From positions 434,001-498,000 of the forward strand of contig NZ_JAJJBU010000003.1 in NCBI RefSeq assembly GCF_020905375.1: DNA of 64,000 nt. Direction: 5' to 3'. The translations under genes were made by a program, and so were the position numbers. The stretch is from Arthrobacter cryoconiti (GTDB taxonomy: Bacteria; Actinomycetota; Actinomycetes; Actinomycetales; Micrococcaceae). The stretch's first letter is position 1, and every line of letters starts with the position of its first letter. Shown here piece after piece: positions 17,039 to 26,097 of this stretch. The notes below the pieces were generated by a model that ran no database searches, was not told the DNA's origin, and worked only from the letters and a program-made list of their open reading frames with translations.

Positions 17039-17100
17039 GACGTAGGAAAGCGAGCCGGTGTAAGCAGAGTGCAAGGACTCCGTCGTCGGGGCCCGGGCCG

Positions 17101-17130
17101 CATAAAGCCGGGTGGCATAAAGCCGGGCGG
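17101..17130 (+). repeat. 15-bp tandem duplication
   Basis: Two 15-bp units (cataaagccgggtgg and cataaagccgggcgg) differ by one base and lie in the intergenic region between the convergent CPBP and VOC genes. Confidence 0.8.
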
Positions 17131-17139
17131 CAAACAAAA

Positions 17140-17166
17140 GGGCGCTGCCGCAGTGCGGCAACGCCC
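17140..17166 (-). terminator. Intrinsic terminator for the VOC gene
   Basis: A GC-rich hairpin of two 13-base arms with one G-U pair. On the minus strand it is followed by a T-rich run (cccttttgtttg). It lies about 60 bp beyond the stop of the minus-strand VOC gene. Confidence 0.7.
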
Positions 17167-17226
17167 ATTGATCTCGCGTAGTGAAACTCGATCCCACGGG
17201 TCTGCCCCATGGAGTCTTTAGAAAAT

Positions 17227-17865
17227 CTAGATCGTGACGGGCCCTTTTGCTGTCTCAAAGGTCACGCTCATGATGCCGGGGGTTCCGCGGGGGGCGATCC
17301 ATTCAACGGAGACGTCCTCCAGCGGGCATTCAACGGGCTGCCCCAGCCATTCAGTGACGCGCTCGGCGCTGCCCGCTATGGTCAGGGAGGCAAGTCGAAC
17401 CTCGGAGGGGCGCGCCTGGGAGGGGTGAAGGGCGGGGTCGCCCTCCCATTTAAGCATGTAGGGAACCTGTGGATCGGCGATCAAGCCCTTGATGCCAATC
17501 TGCTGCCAGACAAGTTCTTGTCCGTCAGGGAACTTTCGGTTACCGGGAACTGCGCTGCGTCCTAGGCGTTCCTCGAACGGGGCAAGGTCTTCCACGGCAA
17601 CACACCAGCCCATCCAGCCCCCTCCTGCTGCGGATCGGGCGCGCACGGCTTGGCCGAACGGTGCCTTGTCCGATGCAGGGTGGTCCAGCACCTCAACCAC
17701 TTCGAGATAGTGGTGATCGGTGAGGGGGATGATCATATTGCGGGTGCCGAAGCGGGGGTGGACTCCGCCACGCACTGCATCGATTCCCAGGGCGGAAGAG
17801 ATTCGCTCCGTGGTGGCAGCCAATCCATCTGATTCACAGGCGTAAGAAACATGATCCATTCGCAT
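17227..17865 (-). CDS. VOC (glyoxalase-like) domain protein
   Basis: A 212-residue protein beginning MRMDHVSYAC, with GVHPRFGTRNMIIPLTDHHYLEVVEV, the pattern of the Glyoxalase-like domain (PF13468 type). The first metal-type His is in MDHVSY and a Glu is in YLEVVEV. The second half repeats the fold loosely. The function is unknown; VOC proteins include isomerases, dioxygenases and resistance proteins. A DtxR-like box 37 bp upstream of its start suggests iron control of either this gene or tex. Confidence 0.8.
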   Translation of the reverse strand: MRMDHVSYACESDGLAATTERISSALGIDAVRGGVHPRFGTRNMIIPLTDHHYLEVVEVLDHPASDKAPFGQAVRARSAAGGGWMGWCVAVEDLAPFEERLGRSAVPGNRKFPDGQELVWQQIGIKGLIADPQVPYMLKWEGDPALHPSQARPSEVRLASLTIAGSAERVTEWLGQPVECPLEDVSVEWIAPRGTPGIMSVTFETAKGPVTI

Positions 17866-17901
17866 GCGTTCATCTTGGCACTTTGTGATGAGCCTCTCGA
17901 G

Positions 17902-17920
17902 TTAGGCTTACCTAAGCTAG
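17902..17920. promoter_or_regulatory. Second candidate IdeR/DtxR box
   Basis: Bases ttaggcttacctaagctag match the DtxR/IdeR consensus at 14 of 19 positions and include the near-palindromic core TTAGGcttaCCTAA. The site lies between the VOC gene (start 37 bp away) and tex (start 60 bp away), which diverge. Confidence 0.5.
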
Positions 17921-17979
17921 GTGGGGCATGGAATGAGACTGTGCGTGCTAGTTGCTCTTCGGTGGGGCAGAATTGAGGT

Positions 17980-20535
17980 GTGACTGATTCCTGCGCGCCA
18001 GCAAATATCCCAATCCAACCTGCTTTAGTTCTGCCCGATGCGGCCGCGGTTGAGGCTCGCATTAGCGCTACCATCGCCGCTGAATTGGGGGTGCGTGCAG
18101 GCCAGATTCGTGCCGCTGTTGGGTTGCTGGACGACGGCGCCAGCGTCCCGTTTATTGCGCGGTACAGGAAAGAAGCGACCGACACACTCGATGACGCGCA
18201 ACTGCGCGAGCTCGAGGAGCGGTTACGCTACCTTCGTGAGTTGGAGGCCCGCCGGCGCGGTGTATTGGAAACCATCCATGGTCTCGGGAAGCTGAGTCGT
18301 GAACTGCGGGTAGCTATTGATGCTGCCGCCACTAAGTCTGACCTTGAAGACCTGTATCTGCCATACAAGTCGACACGTAAAACGAAAGCCGACGCTGCCC
18401 GCGAAGCTGGGCTTGAGCCCTTGTTGGATCTGCTTTTGAGAGACCCGTCCACGGCGCCATCCGTCGCGGCGGAGAGATTCGTTTCGGGGGAGCACGGCAT
18501 TGCCATCGGTGACGATGCACTGGCAGGAGCCCGTTCGATCCTCATTGAGCGCGCTGGTCAGGACGCCGTCTTGCTAGGTACTTTGCGGGAGCGACTGTGG
18601 ACCACAGGACGTTTGCGCTCATCCGTGAAAACTGGGAAGGACGCCGCGGGAGAGAAATTCAAAGACTACTTCGACTTTGCCCAGCCATTGCATACGCTGC
18701 CGAGTCACCGAGTATTGGCTCTGCTTCGCGGTGAAAAAGAGGGTGTACTTGCCCTGGATCTGGCCGAGGCCGATACCCGCGATGCGGATGCCCAGACGCA
18801 GGCCAGAGCCCGCTATGAAAACGCCGTGGCTCATTCGTTGGGTATTTCCGAAGGCGGTCGAGCCGCTGACAGCTGGCTGATGACAGGCGCCAAGCTGGCG
18901 TGGCGTACGCGTATTTTGACGCGACTCTCGATCGATCTACGCGTGCGTTTGTTCGCGTCCGCGGAGGAGGAATCGGTGCGCGTTTTTGGCGCCAATTTGC
19001 GTGACGTATTACTTGCAGCTCCCGCTGGGAACCGTTGCACGCTGGGCCTGGACCCAGGACTTCGGACGGGCACCAAGGTCGCCGTGGTGGATGGTACCGG
19101 CAAAGTGCAAGCCACTGACACTATTTATCCGCATGCGCCCGCAAAACGGTGGAACGAGGCCTTGGCAAGCTTGGTGATCTTGTGCCGGAAATACAACGTG
19201 GAGCTTGTTGCCATCGGAAACGGCACTGCCAGCCGCGAAAGCGATAAGTTAGCCGGCGAACTACTTGCCGAACTAAAGCGTGTGGACCCACAGCGCTCTG
19301 TGGTCAAAATGGTGGTGTCGGAAGCGGGTGCATCCGTGTACTCCGCCTCTGCTTTGGCCGGCGCCGAGCTGCCCGGTATGGACGTCTCGCTACGGGGCGC
19401 CGTCTCGATCGCCCGTCGTCTCCAGGATCCCCTGGCGGAACTAGTCAAGATCGATCCAAAATCGATTGGTGTGGGTCAATATCAACACGATCTCACCCCG
19501 GCCAAATTGGAACGCTCCCTTGACGCCGTGGTGGAGGACTGCGTGAATGCCGTAGGCGTAGATCTCAACATTGCCTCTCCTGCACTGCTGGCAAGGGTTG
19601 CCGGAGTGGGGCCCCTGCTCAGTGAGAACATCGTTGCCCACCGGAATGAGCACGGGCCATTTGGGAAGCGCCGGGAGTTGCTGAAAGTTCCAAGATTAGG
19701 GCCTAAAGCGTTTGAACAGTGTGCCGGATTCCTGCGGATTACAGGAGGTGCTGAGCCACTGGATGCCTCCAGTGTGCACCCTGAGGCCTATGGTGTGGCG
19801 CGAAGAATTCTCGCTGCGGCCGGTGCTCGTGGCACCGACATTTCCGGTGGCGTGCCGGCGGTGGCGTCCGTGGATCCCACCGCGTTCATCGACGGTGACT
19901 TTGGCCTCCCTACTGTGAAGGACATTGTGGCGGAGCTGCAAAAGCCTGGCCGGGACCCTCGACCCCGCTTTGAGAGCGCCACATTTGCCGAAGGGGTTGA
20001 AAAAATCACGGATCTGCGTGTGGGGATGATCATGGAAGGCATTGTCTCCAATGTGGCCGCGTTTGGTGCGTTCGTTGACATTGGGGTGCACCAGGACGGG
20101 CTGGTTCACGTCTCCGCGATGAGCAACACCTTTGTCTCCGATCCGCACTCTGTGGTCAAGTCCGGGCAAGTGGTCCGTGTCAAAATCCTGGAGGTGGAAC
20201 CGGAACGCAAACGCATCTCCCTGACCCTGCGCCTCGATGACAATGCCCCGGCGGGGCGCGGGAACGACGCCGGATCCAGAGGTGCGCGGGGAGGTTCGCC
20301 CCGGGTGCTGGCTGGCTCGGGCGACGGCAAAAACTCTCCTCAGTCCAGTGGAACGGGACGGCCAATCAACCGGTCACGACCAGCCAATCAGGGACGGTCC
20401 GTCAGCCAGGGACGGTCCGTCAACCCGGAACGAGCAGTCAACCCGGAACGAGCCGCAAAAACTGAAGGCCGCAGCGCCCCGGCCGCTGACACTGCCATGG
20501 CGGAAGCGCTGCGCAGAGCGGGACTCAAACCGTAG
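17980..20535 (+). CDS. tex: Tex family RNA-binding transcription accessory protein
   Basis: An 851-residue Tex protein. The N-terminal helical region includes VPFIARYRKEATDTLDD and DLYLPYKSTRKTKA. The YqgF/RNase H-like domain (LGLDPGLRTGTKVAVVDGTG) is near residue 353. Helix-hairpin-helix segments (VGPLLSENIVAHR, FGKRRELLKVPRLG) follow, then an S1 RNA-binding domain (GMIMEGIVSNVAAFGAFVDI) near residue 685. The C-terminal tail is Gly/Arg/Ser-rich with six-residue repeats. Tex helps RNA polymerase recycling and tolerance of stalled transcription. Start GTG 17980 is weakly supported by a nearby gagg. Single gene, divergent from the VOC gene across a possible iron box. Confidence 0.93.
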   Translation: MTDSCAPANIPIQPALVLPDAAAVEARISATIAAELGVRAGQIRAAVGLLDDGASVPFIARYRKEATDTLDDAQLRELEERLRYLRELEARRRGVLETIHGLGKLSRELRVAIDAAATKSDLEDLYLPYKSTRKTKADAAREAGLEPLLDLLLRDPSTAPSVAAERFVSGEHGIAIGDDALAGARSILIERAGQDAVLLGTLRERLWTTGRLRSSVKTGKDAAGEKFKDYFDFAQPLHTLPSHRVLALLRGEKEGVLALDLAEADTRDADAQTQARARYENAVAHSLGISEGGRAADSWLMTGAKLAWRTRILTRLSIDLRVRLFASAEEESVRVFGANLRDVLLAAPAGNRCTLGLDPGLRTGTKVAVVDGTGKVQATDTIYPHAPAKRWNEALASLVILCRKYNVELVAIGNGTASRESDKLAGELLAELKRVDPQRSVVKMVVSEAGASVYSASALAGAELPGMDVSLRGAVSIARRLQDPLAELVKIDPKSIGVGQYQHDLTPAKLERSLDAVVEDCVNAVGVDLNIASPALLARVAGVGPLLSENIVAHRNEHGPFGKRRELLKVPRLGPKAFEQCAGFLRITGGAEPLDASSVHPEAYGVARRILAAAGARGTDISGGVPAVASVDPTAFIDGDFGLPTVKDIVAELQKPGRDPRPRFESATFAEGVEKITDLRVGMIMEGIVSNVAAFGAFVDIGVHQDGLVHVSAMSNTFVSDPHSVVKSGQVVRVKILEVEPERKRISLTLRLDDNAPAGRGNDAGSRGARGGSPRVLAGSGDGKNSPQSSGTGRPINRSRPANQGRSVSQGRSVNPERAVNPERAAKTEGRSAPAADTAMAEALRRAGLKP
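20389..20454 (+). repeat. In-frame 18-bp tandem duplications in the tex tail
   Basis: Two 18-bp units at 20389-20424, then another overlapping pair at 20419-20454, encode GRSVSQ-GRSVNP and ERAVNP-ERA in the basic tail of Tex. All are multiples of three and keep the frame. Confidence 0.85.
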
Positions 20536-20712
20536 AGAACCCAGGAAGCTCCGGCGTCGTGCTTTAAGTATAATGAGTCCAGAAAACGATTTTTGGATGC
20601 ATTTATTCGGCCCAAGCGACTAAAAACAAGAAAAGTCCAGCATTAATTCGACAAGAGTCATATAGCCGTCATATTGTTGCATTGCGTGCGGATTCTCTCG
20701 CACACTAGATAT

Positions 20713-20820
20713 AGGTCATGAGTGCCAGCGACAAGCCCCGGCTCGCTGGTCGGCAACCCTCCACCGCGGTGGGGTGCCCCGGGTGAAGACCTGGCACCGA
20801 ACCGCCCGGTTTCGGTGCAA
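20713..20820 (+). ncRNA. SAM-IV riboswitch
   Basis: The segment has the conserved core of the actinobacterial SAM-I/IV riboswitch clan: catgagtgccagcg, then ccccggctcgctgg, ggcaaccctcc, gcggtggggtgccccgggtga. P1 pairs AGGTC (20713-20717) with GACCT (20788-20792). A downstream hairpin with 8-bp arms (gcaccgaa / ttcggtgc, 20794-20818) matches the extra helix that separates SAM-IV from SAM-I. It sits about 90 bp before metY, as in Mycobacterium tuberculosis upstream of Rv3340. S-adenosylmethionine binding would switch off metY and metX. Confidence 0.92.
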
Positions 20821-20912
20821 GCGCGGACACACTGCACTTTCGAGCTCAATCCTGCCGTCATTACGGTCTGGGTCGAACTTTTGGTGGGTCCATAGTGTCA
20901 AAGGAGCTCACA

Positions 20913-22229
20913 GTGAGCAACGGTTGGTCATTTGAAACCCGTCAGATTCATGTAGGTCAAGAACCGGATGCCACTACTGGCGCCCGGGCACTTCCGATCT
21001 ACCAGACAACGTCGTTTGTCTTCCCCTCCACGGAAAGTGCGGCGGCACGCTTTTCACTCGCGGAGCTGGAACCGATTTACACGCGCATCGGTAACCCGAC
21101 CACTGACGCCGTCGAGCAACGCATTGCCAGCTTGGAAGGTGGCGTTGGTGCGCTCCTGCTCGCGTCTGGGCAGGCCGCCACGACCTTCGCGATCTTGAAC
21201 TTGGCGCAGGCCGGGGACCACATCGTCTCCAGCCCCAGCGTTTACGGTGGCACTTTCAATCTGCTGGCGCATACGCTCAAGCGCCTAGGTATTGATGTCA
21301 CGTTCGTCTCCGACCCGGACAACCTGGATGAATGGCGGGATGCCGTCCGCCCGAACACCAAGGCCTTCTTTGGGGAGACGGTCTCCAACCCGCGCCAGGA
21401 CGTGCTCAACCTTGAGGACATCAGCGAGATCGCGCACGAATCCGGTGTACCGCTGATTGTGGACAACACCCTGGCTACCCCGTACCTGATCCGTCCGCTG
21501 GAATGGGGCGCAGACTTCGTGATCCATTCCGCCACGAAGTACTTGGGCGGGCATGGGACGGCCATAGGTGGGGTGATCGTCGACGGCGGCAAATTCGACT
21601 TCGCCGCCGAACCAGCAAGATTCCCCGGCTTCAACACCCCGGATGAGTCCTACAACAGTCTGGTTTACGCGCGAGATCTAGGTGTTGGTAGCGCCCTGGG
21701 TGCAAATCTGGCCTACATTCTCAAGGCTCGCGTGCAGTTGCTGCGCGATCTCGGCTCCGCAATTTCTCCATTCAACGCCTTCCTCATTGCCCAAGGGATA
21801 GAAACGTTGAGCTTGCGCGTGGAACGCCACGTGAGTAACGCTGTCACCGTGGCAAAATGGCTAGAAAGCAATGAAAACGTCGAAGCCGTAGCCTATGCGG
21901 GAATCCCTTCCAGCCCATGGTTTGAGCGTGGCCGCAAGTACGGGCAGAAGGGCGTCGGTGCCATCGTCTCCTTTGACATTGTTGGCGGATTAGAAGCTGG
22001 AAAGCGCTTCGTGGACTCTCTGGAATTGCACTCCCATGTAGCAAATCTGGGAGATGTTCGATCACTTGTGATCCATCCGGCGTCAACCACGCACGCCCAA
22101 CTCTCCGAAGAGCAGCGACTCGCTGCTGGCGTACGTCCTGGCCTTGTCCGCCTCTCCGTGGGTCTGGAAGGCGTAGAGGACATCATTGCCGATCTTGAAG
22201 CCGGATTCCGCGGCGCAAAATCTGTGTGA
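20913..22229 (+). CDS. metY: O-acetylhomoserine sulfhydrylase
   Basis: A 438-residue PLP enzyme of the Cys/Met metabolism family that makes homocysteine from O-acetylhomoserine and sulfide. Visible are YTRIGNPTTDAVEQRIA, the cofactor Asp region (PLIVDNTLATPYLIRP) and the PLP lysine in HSATKYLGGHGTAIGG (about residue 207). A GTG at 20895 is in frame, but GTG 20913 has AAGGAG 6 bp upstream and gives MSNGWSFETRQIH, so it is preferred. It is controlled by the SAM-IV riboswitch in its leader and is followed after 43 bp by metX, which makes its substrate. Confidence 0.95.
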   Translation: MSNGWSFETRQIHVGQEPDATTGARALPIYQTTSFVFPSTESAAARFSLAELEPIYTRIGNPTTDAVEQRIASLEGGVGALLLASGQAATTFAILNLAQAGDHIVSSPSVYGGTFNLLAHTLKRLGIDVTFVSDPDNLDEWRDAVRPNTKAFFGETVSNPRQDVLNLEDISEIAHESGVPLIVDNTLATPYLIRPLEWGADFVIHSATKYLGGHGTAIGGVIVDGGKFDFAAEPARFPGFNTPDESYNSLVYARDLGVGSALGANLAYILKARVQLLRDLGSAISPFNAFLIAQGIETLSLRVERHVSNAVTVAKWLESNENVEAVAYAGIPSSPWFERGRKYGQKGVGAIVSFDIVGGLEAGKRFVDSLELHSHVANLGDVRSLVIHPASTTHAQLSEEQRLAAGVRPGLVRLSVGLEGVEDIIADLEAGFRGAKSV

Positions 22230-22272
22230 ACTTTTGCCACAACACGTGCGATCGAGCGTAGGAGAGGCGAAC

Positions 22273-23472
22273 ATGGCGACGCCGAAGATTGACATGGGCG
22301 CCCCGGCAACGGATGGGTGCGAGCCCGTGACGGCAGAGAGCTCGTGGTCGGCCGCCGTCGGCCAGGGTGGGGGTGTCTTGCGTTCGGTACAGATCGGGGC
22401 GTTGGAGCTCGAAACGGGGGGATTGCTCACCTCGGTGACGGTGGCCTTTGAATGTTGGGGAACACTGAACGCGGCCGGCACGAACGCAGTGCTCATCCAG
22501 CATGCTCTCACGGGGAGCACGCACGTTAGTCGCGGCGACTCCGAGGAAGATGGCTGGTGGGAAGGTTTGGTTGGCCCGGGGGAGGTTATCGATACCAACA
22601 AGTACTTCGTTCTCTGTGCAAATATGCTCGGTGGTTGCTACGGTTCCACCGGCCCGTCCAGCATTGGAGACGACGGCGTCCCGTACGGCTCGCGCTTCCC
22701 GTTCGTCACAATCCGCGACTCGGTTAATGCCGAAGCGAAGATGGCTGACAGATTAGGAATTACCTCATGGCACGCCGTCATTGGCGGCTCCATGGGTGGG
22801 GCACGCGCGCTTGAATGGGCCATTACGTTCCCGGAGCGTGTACACCGGTGCGCCGTGGTGGCTGCTTGCGCGGCCAGCACCGCTGAACAAATTGCTTTTG
22901 CTCAAGCCCAAGTGCTTGCGATTCGTCAGGATCCCAACTTTGCCGGAGGCGACTACTACGACGACGTGGCACCGACAGCAGGCTTGGGTCTTGCCCGGCG
23001 GATCGCGCACATCACGTACAGATCCGAGGCTGAGATGGGTCAGCGTTTTGGCCGGGCTGCACAAGATGGCGAGAACCCTGTAAGCGGAAAGCGACTGCCG
23101 TCAAAACCTGGAAGATCGCGAACTGAGCGCTACCGGGTCGAAAGTTATCTTGACCATCAAGCTCACAAACTCGTGGGCCGTTTTGACGCTAACAGTTACA
23201 TTGTCATCACCGAGGCTCTGATGAGCCATGACGTCACGCGCGGACGTGGAACCCTCAAGGAAGCACTATATCGGGCCCAGGACGTTGAGTTTCTCGTGGC
23301 GGCCGTTAACAGCGATCGACTATATTTTCCGGCGCAGTCCGAAGAACTGGCCGCTGCACTGCCCGGGGAGAACACGGTGCGTCGGATCGATTCGCCCATA
23401 GGCCACGACGGCTTTCTGACCGAGGTGGAAGCTGTGGGTAATCTCTTGAAGGCATCGTTCTTCCCGGTTTAG
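22273..23472 (+). CDS. metX: Homoserine O-acetyltransferase
   Basis: A 399-residue alpha/beta hydrolase-fold acyltransferase. The early GTLNAAGTNAVLIQHALTGS strand, the LGGCYGSTGPSS loop, the nucleophile Ser in VIGGSMGGARALEW (about residue 172), and the catalytic Asp/His region ending in SPIGHDGFLTE match MetX. It transfers acetyl from acetyl-CoA to homoserine for methionine synthesis. The frame is open back to 22186, inside metY; ATG 22273 with a ggagagg site is the likelier start. Co-transcribed with metY under the SAM-IV riboswitch. Confidence 0.95.
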   Translation: MATPKIDMGAPATDGCEPVTAESSWSAAVGQGGGVLRSVQIGALELETGGLLTSVTVAFECWGTLNAAGTNAVLIQHALTGSTHVSRGDSEEDGWWEGLVGPGEVIDTNKYFVLCANMLGGCYGSTGPSSIGDDGVPYGSRFPFVTIRDSVNAEAKMADRLGITSWHAVIGGSMGGARALEWAITFPERVHRCAVVAACAASTAEQIAFAQAQVLAIRQDPNFAGGDYYDDVAPTAGLGLARRIAHITYRSEAEMGQRFGRAAQDGENPVSGKRLPSKPGRSRTERYRVESYLDHQAHKLVGRFDANSYIVITEALMSHDVTRGRGTLKEALYRAQDVEFLVAAVNSDRLYFPAQSEELAAALPGENTVRRIDSPIGHDGFLTEVEAVGNLLKASFFPV

Positions 23473-23529
23473 CTGCGGGCCCCGTGATCTGTGGTTTGCC
23501 CAGCTAACGGCGGGGTGGCGCGTCGGCGT

Positions 23530-24021
23530 CTAGAAATTCTTGAAAATTGCCTCGCGGTGCATGGCGTATTGCTCCGCAGTGACCTGGCCCGCGCGTCGTG
23601 CAGTGTCCAGAGCATCGAGCTGGCGCTTGAGTTCGGCTTCAGCCTTCATGCGCTCGTTGGCGAACCCAGCACCCATCTGATTGGGATCGGAGCCGTAGCC
23701 CTTGATAGGGATTCCGTTCAGGAGCGTTCCCTGGTAGGGAACGGCAGTGTTGCGTGCAACAGTGCCCTGAAGACCGCCAGCGTGCTGGCCGCTCACAGTG
23801 GAGTCCCGCGAGAGAGAAGCCGCCACTATGCTCCGGCCAGAGGACGGGTAGCCGTTACGGGACTGCTCTGCGGCTCGCTTCTTGCGGTTAGCGGCTCTTA
23901 GGACGCTGGATAACATCGCAATGCCGACAATGACAAAGACAAACCACGGCTGAAAAAACGAACTGGTCGAAGCTGACGACGCCACATCAACGCCTGCCAG
24001 GGGGTTCAAAACTCCAAGCAC
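23530..24021 (-). CDS. Small membrane protein with SHOCT-like C-terminus
   Basis: A 163-residue protein. One hydrophobic helix near residues 24-42 (FFQPWFVFVIVGIAMLSSVL) is followed by a basic KKRAAEQSR stretch, a Gly/Pro-rich middle and a C-terminal helix pair (LKRQLDALDTARRAGQ, VTAEQYAMHREAIF) resembling the short SHOCT domain that ends many actinobacterial membrane proteins. Function unknown. It converges with metX with a gap of 57 bp. Confidence 0.7.
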   Translation of the reverse strand: MLGVLNPLAGVDVASSASTSSFFQPWFVFVIVGIAMLSSVLRAANRKKRAAEQSRNGYPSSGRSIVAASLSRDSTVSGQHAGGLQGTVARNTAVPYQGTLLNGIPIKGYGSDPNQMGAGFANERMKAEAELKRQLDALDTARRAGQVTAEQYAMHREAIFKNF

Positions 24022-24179
24022 AACGAACCTCTTCCATAAGCCGGTACGAAAACACCGGGGCGCCGACCTTCACGCCTTACTCCATCCTAGTCGCCCGGAC
24101 ATCACTTCGACGGTCCGCAGGCGTGGCATAGTAACCAATCTTGGTGGGCTTTTATGGCATGCTCTGGGGCGCTGTGCTC

Positions 24180-25046
24180 TTACCCTGCCGTTCCGCCGTC
24201 GGCTTCCTGTTCCAGCCCCGAGGTAAAAGCGGCACCAAAGACGGGTCCTGGGGTAGGGCGTTTGGCCAAAATGCCATCACCTGAGGACTGGTGGCGGAGC
24301 CGTCGAAGCACCCACGGCATGAGGAACTCGCGCGCCCAGACTAGGTCCTCGGACCGAGCAGCCTGCCACTTCTGTGCTGGCAGTGGCTTGGGCAGTGCGG
24401 GCACCAGCGAATGTGGGACGTTCAAGGCGTTGAGCGCCATGATGGCAATGGTGTGGTGGCCCAGCGGAGCAAAGTGCAGCCGATCGTCCGCCCACATTTG
24501 TGAGCCCGTCAGTTCGCGCAGCGACCACATATCTGCCACGACGGCGTCGTGGCGGGCAGCGATGGTCCGCAAGTTTTCGTTATAGATGGCCACGCGTCCG
24601 CGGACCATGCCTAGCACGGGGGTATCGCGGATGTCCGGGCCGTTGAACAGGAGGACTGTTGCGCCAGCTGCGCTCATGCGGCCCACCGCTACATCCAGTC
24701 TTTCCGCCAAGGCATCGGGATCGGAACCTGGCCGGATGAGATCGTTGCCGCCGGCGGAGATACTGATGAGATCCGGTTTGAGTTCCAGTGCTGGCTCCAG
24801 CTGTCCGTCCAAGATTTGGGCCAACAACCGGCCCCGAATGGCCAAGTTGGCGTAACGGAAGTCCTCGTGTCCGCGACTTAGTTCTTCCGCTAACCTGTCG
24901 GCCCAGCCGCGGTAGCCGCCCGGGCTGCTGGGCTCTGGGTCACCGATTCCTTCGGTGAAGGAATCGCCCAGGGCCACATATCTGCTCCAGGGGTGGCGAG
25001 AGGCGGGTACAGCATCTAAATTTTCAGGGTGCGTAGAAACATTCAC
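24180..25046 (-). CDS. SGNH/GDSL family hydrolase
   Basis: A 288-residue cytoplasmic SGNH esterase. Block I is YVALGDSFTEGIGDP (nucleophile Ser, about residue 30), block II is the Gly in NLAIRGRL, block III is SISAGGNDLIRP, and block V is DRLHFAPLGHHTIA with catalytic Asp and His. No signal peptide is seen, so it is probably intracellular. Substrate unknown; family members cleave acetyl or acyl esters of sugars and lipids. It diverges from the frameshifted esterase gene. Confidence 0.9.
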   Translation of the reverse strand: MNVSTHPENLDAVPASRHPWSRYVALGDSFTEGIGDPEPSSPGGYRGWADRLAEELSRGHEDFRYANLAIRGRLLAQILDGQLEPALELKPDLISISAGGNDLIRPGSDPDALAERLDVAVGRMSAAGATVLLFNGPDIRDTPVLGMVRGRVAIYNENLRTIAARHDAVVADMWSLRELTGSQMWADDRLHFAPLGHHTIAIMALNALNVPHSLVPALPKPLPAQKWQAARSEDLVWAREFLMPWVLRRLRHQSSGDGILAKRPTPGPVFGAAFTSGLEQEADGGTAG

Positions 25047-25126
25047 GTTTCCATCCTGCCCGCAGTGGGTTAGTTTGCGCCACCTCCCGTTCGTTCTGAT
25101 TGCTGGCGCGTGAAAGAATGATGGGC

Positions 25127-25767
25127 ATGAGTGAAACCCCCACAGTCCTTTGGTCCCGTCCGGAAAACGAGCGCGCAGGAAGCCCGTTGCTGGTTATGTT
25201 TCATGGCTATGGTGCCGATGAAGCTGACCTCTTTGCTTTGGCCAGCCAGCTTCCAGCAGAGTTCACAGTGGCGTGTGTCAGAGCTCCGCAGCAGGCAGGA
25301 CCTGGTTATGCCTGGTTTCCACTGCGCACGGATCTGACTTACTCTTTGGACGCCGTCATTGACACCGCCGCTAGCATCGAGGCTTGGTTGGATTCTGTCC
25401 GTGGCGCTCACAGCTCCGTCACTCTGCTTGGTTTCTCGCAGGGCATGTGCATGGCGACAACGTTGATGCGGCACCGTCCCGCGGACTATGCCGCCGTCGT
25501 CGGACTCTCGGGCTTCGTGGTCACAGCGGAGCGCAACCCGTACTTTGACGACGCAACCACAGGCACTGTTAAGCCCCCGCTTTTCTGGGCCGAGACCAGG
25601 GCGACCCCGTCATCTCTGCCGAATCAGTGGAGCTCACCAACAGCTGGTTGCGTGGCCATACAACGCTCACGAAGGTCCTCTATACCGGGATCGGGCACGG
25701 CATCAACGCCCAGGAAATGGCACACGTGAGCGAATTCTTAGCCCAGAAAGTCCTCGCAGAAGCTTAG
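25127..25767 (+). pseudogene. Alpha/beta-hydrolase (phospholipase/carboxylesterase family), frameshifted
   Basis: The first 154 codons encode a normal YpfH/carboxylesterase-type protein: VMFHGYGADEADLF oxyanion loop, APQQAGPGYAWFPL, and the nucleophile Ser104 in LGFSQGMCMA. At the TGG codon 25586-25588 the family pattern jumps to another frame. The original frame runs to a stop at 25729 with an unrelated Ser/Arg-rich tail, while the frame one base away encodes RDQGDPVISAE, LTNSWLRGHTTL and TGIGHGINAQE, ending at 25767. These carry the missing catalytic Asp and His. Loss of one G in the ggg at 25587-25589 explains it. A sequencing error is the alternative to a real mutation. Confidence 0.85.
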
Positions 25768-25776
25768 CGGGTGCAG

Positions 25777-26007
25777 CTACTTACTGGTGCTGATACGCAC
25801 GGTCTCGCCATTGACGCTCACGGTATCGCCGTCGTGAAGTTGCCGGCCGCGGCGCTCGTCAATCTCGCCGTTGACTTTGACGAGGCCAGCCTTGATGACG
25901 TCTGTGGCTTCGACTCCGTCCTCGACCAGGCTGGCAAGCTTTAGCAACTGGCCTAACCGGATCATGTCGTCGCGGATGGGGATGTCAATGATCTCGTGTG
26001 AACTCAT
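25777..26007 (-). CDS. S4-domain RNA-binding protein (YaaA/YbcJ type)
   Basis: A 76-residue protein that is essentially one S4 RNA-binding domain: IRLGQLLKLASLVEDG, ATDVIKAGLVKVNGEIDERRGRQ, then DTVSVNGETVRI. Stand-alone S4 proteins of this kind bind structured RNA, probably ribosomal. ATG 26007 (MSSHEIID) is preferred over 26025. Converges with the esterase remnant and diverges from the lactonase gene. Confidence 0.87.
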   Translation of the reverse strand: MSSHEIIDIPIRDDMIRLGQLLKLASLVEDGVEATDVIKAGLVKVNGEIDERRGRQLHDGDTVSVNGETVRISTSK

Positions 26008-26097
26008 ACTGTAATTGTGCCGCATGGGAACAGCTATCCTTGCCGCCGGGCGCTAACGTTGCAGGGAGCACATTCACGATCCGTGAGGGAAACGACC

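Noticed and set aside
20682-20711. Promoter TTGCGT-N18-TAGATA directly before the SAM-IV riboswitch
   Set aside because: Its start point would fall inside the P1 stem (after 20713), which would break the riboswitch; the true promoter must lie further upstream.
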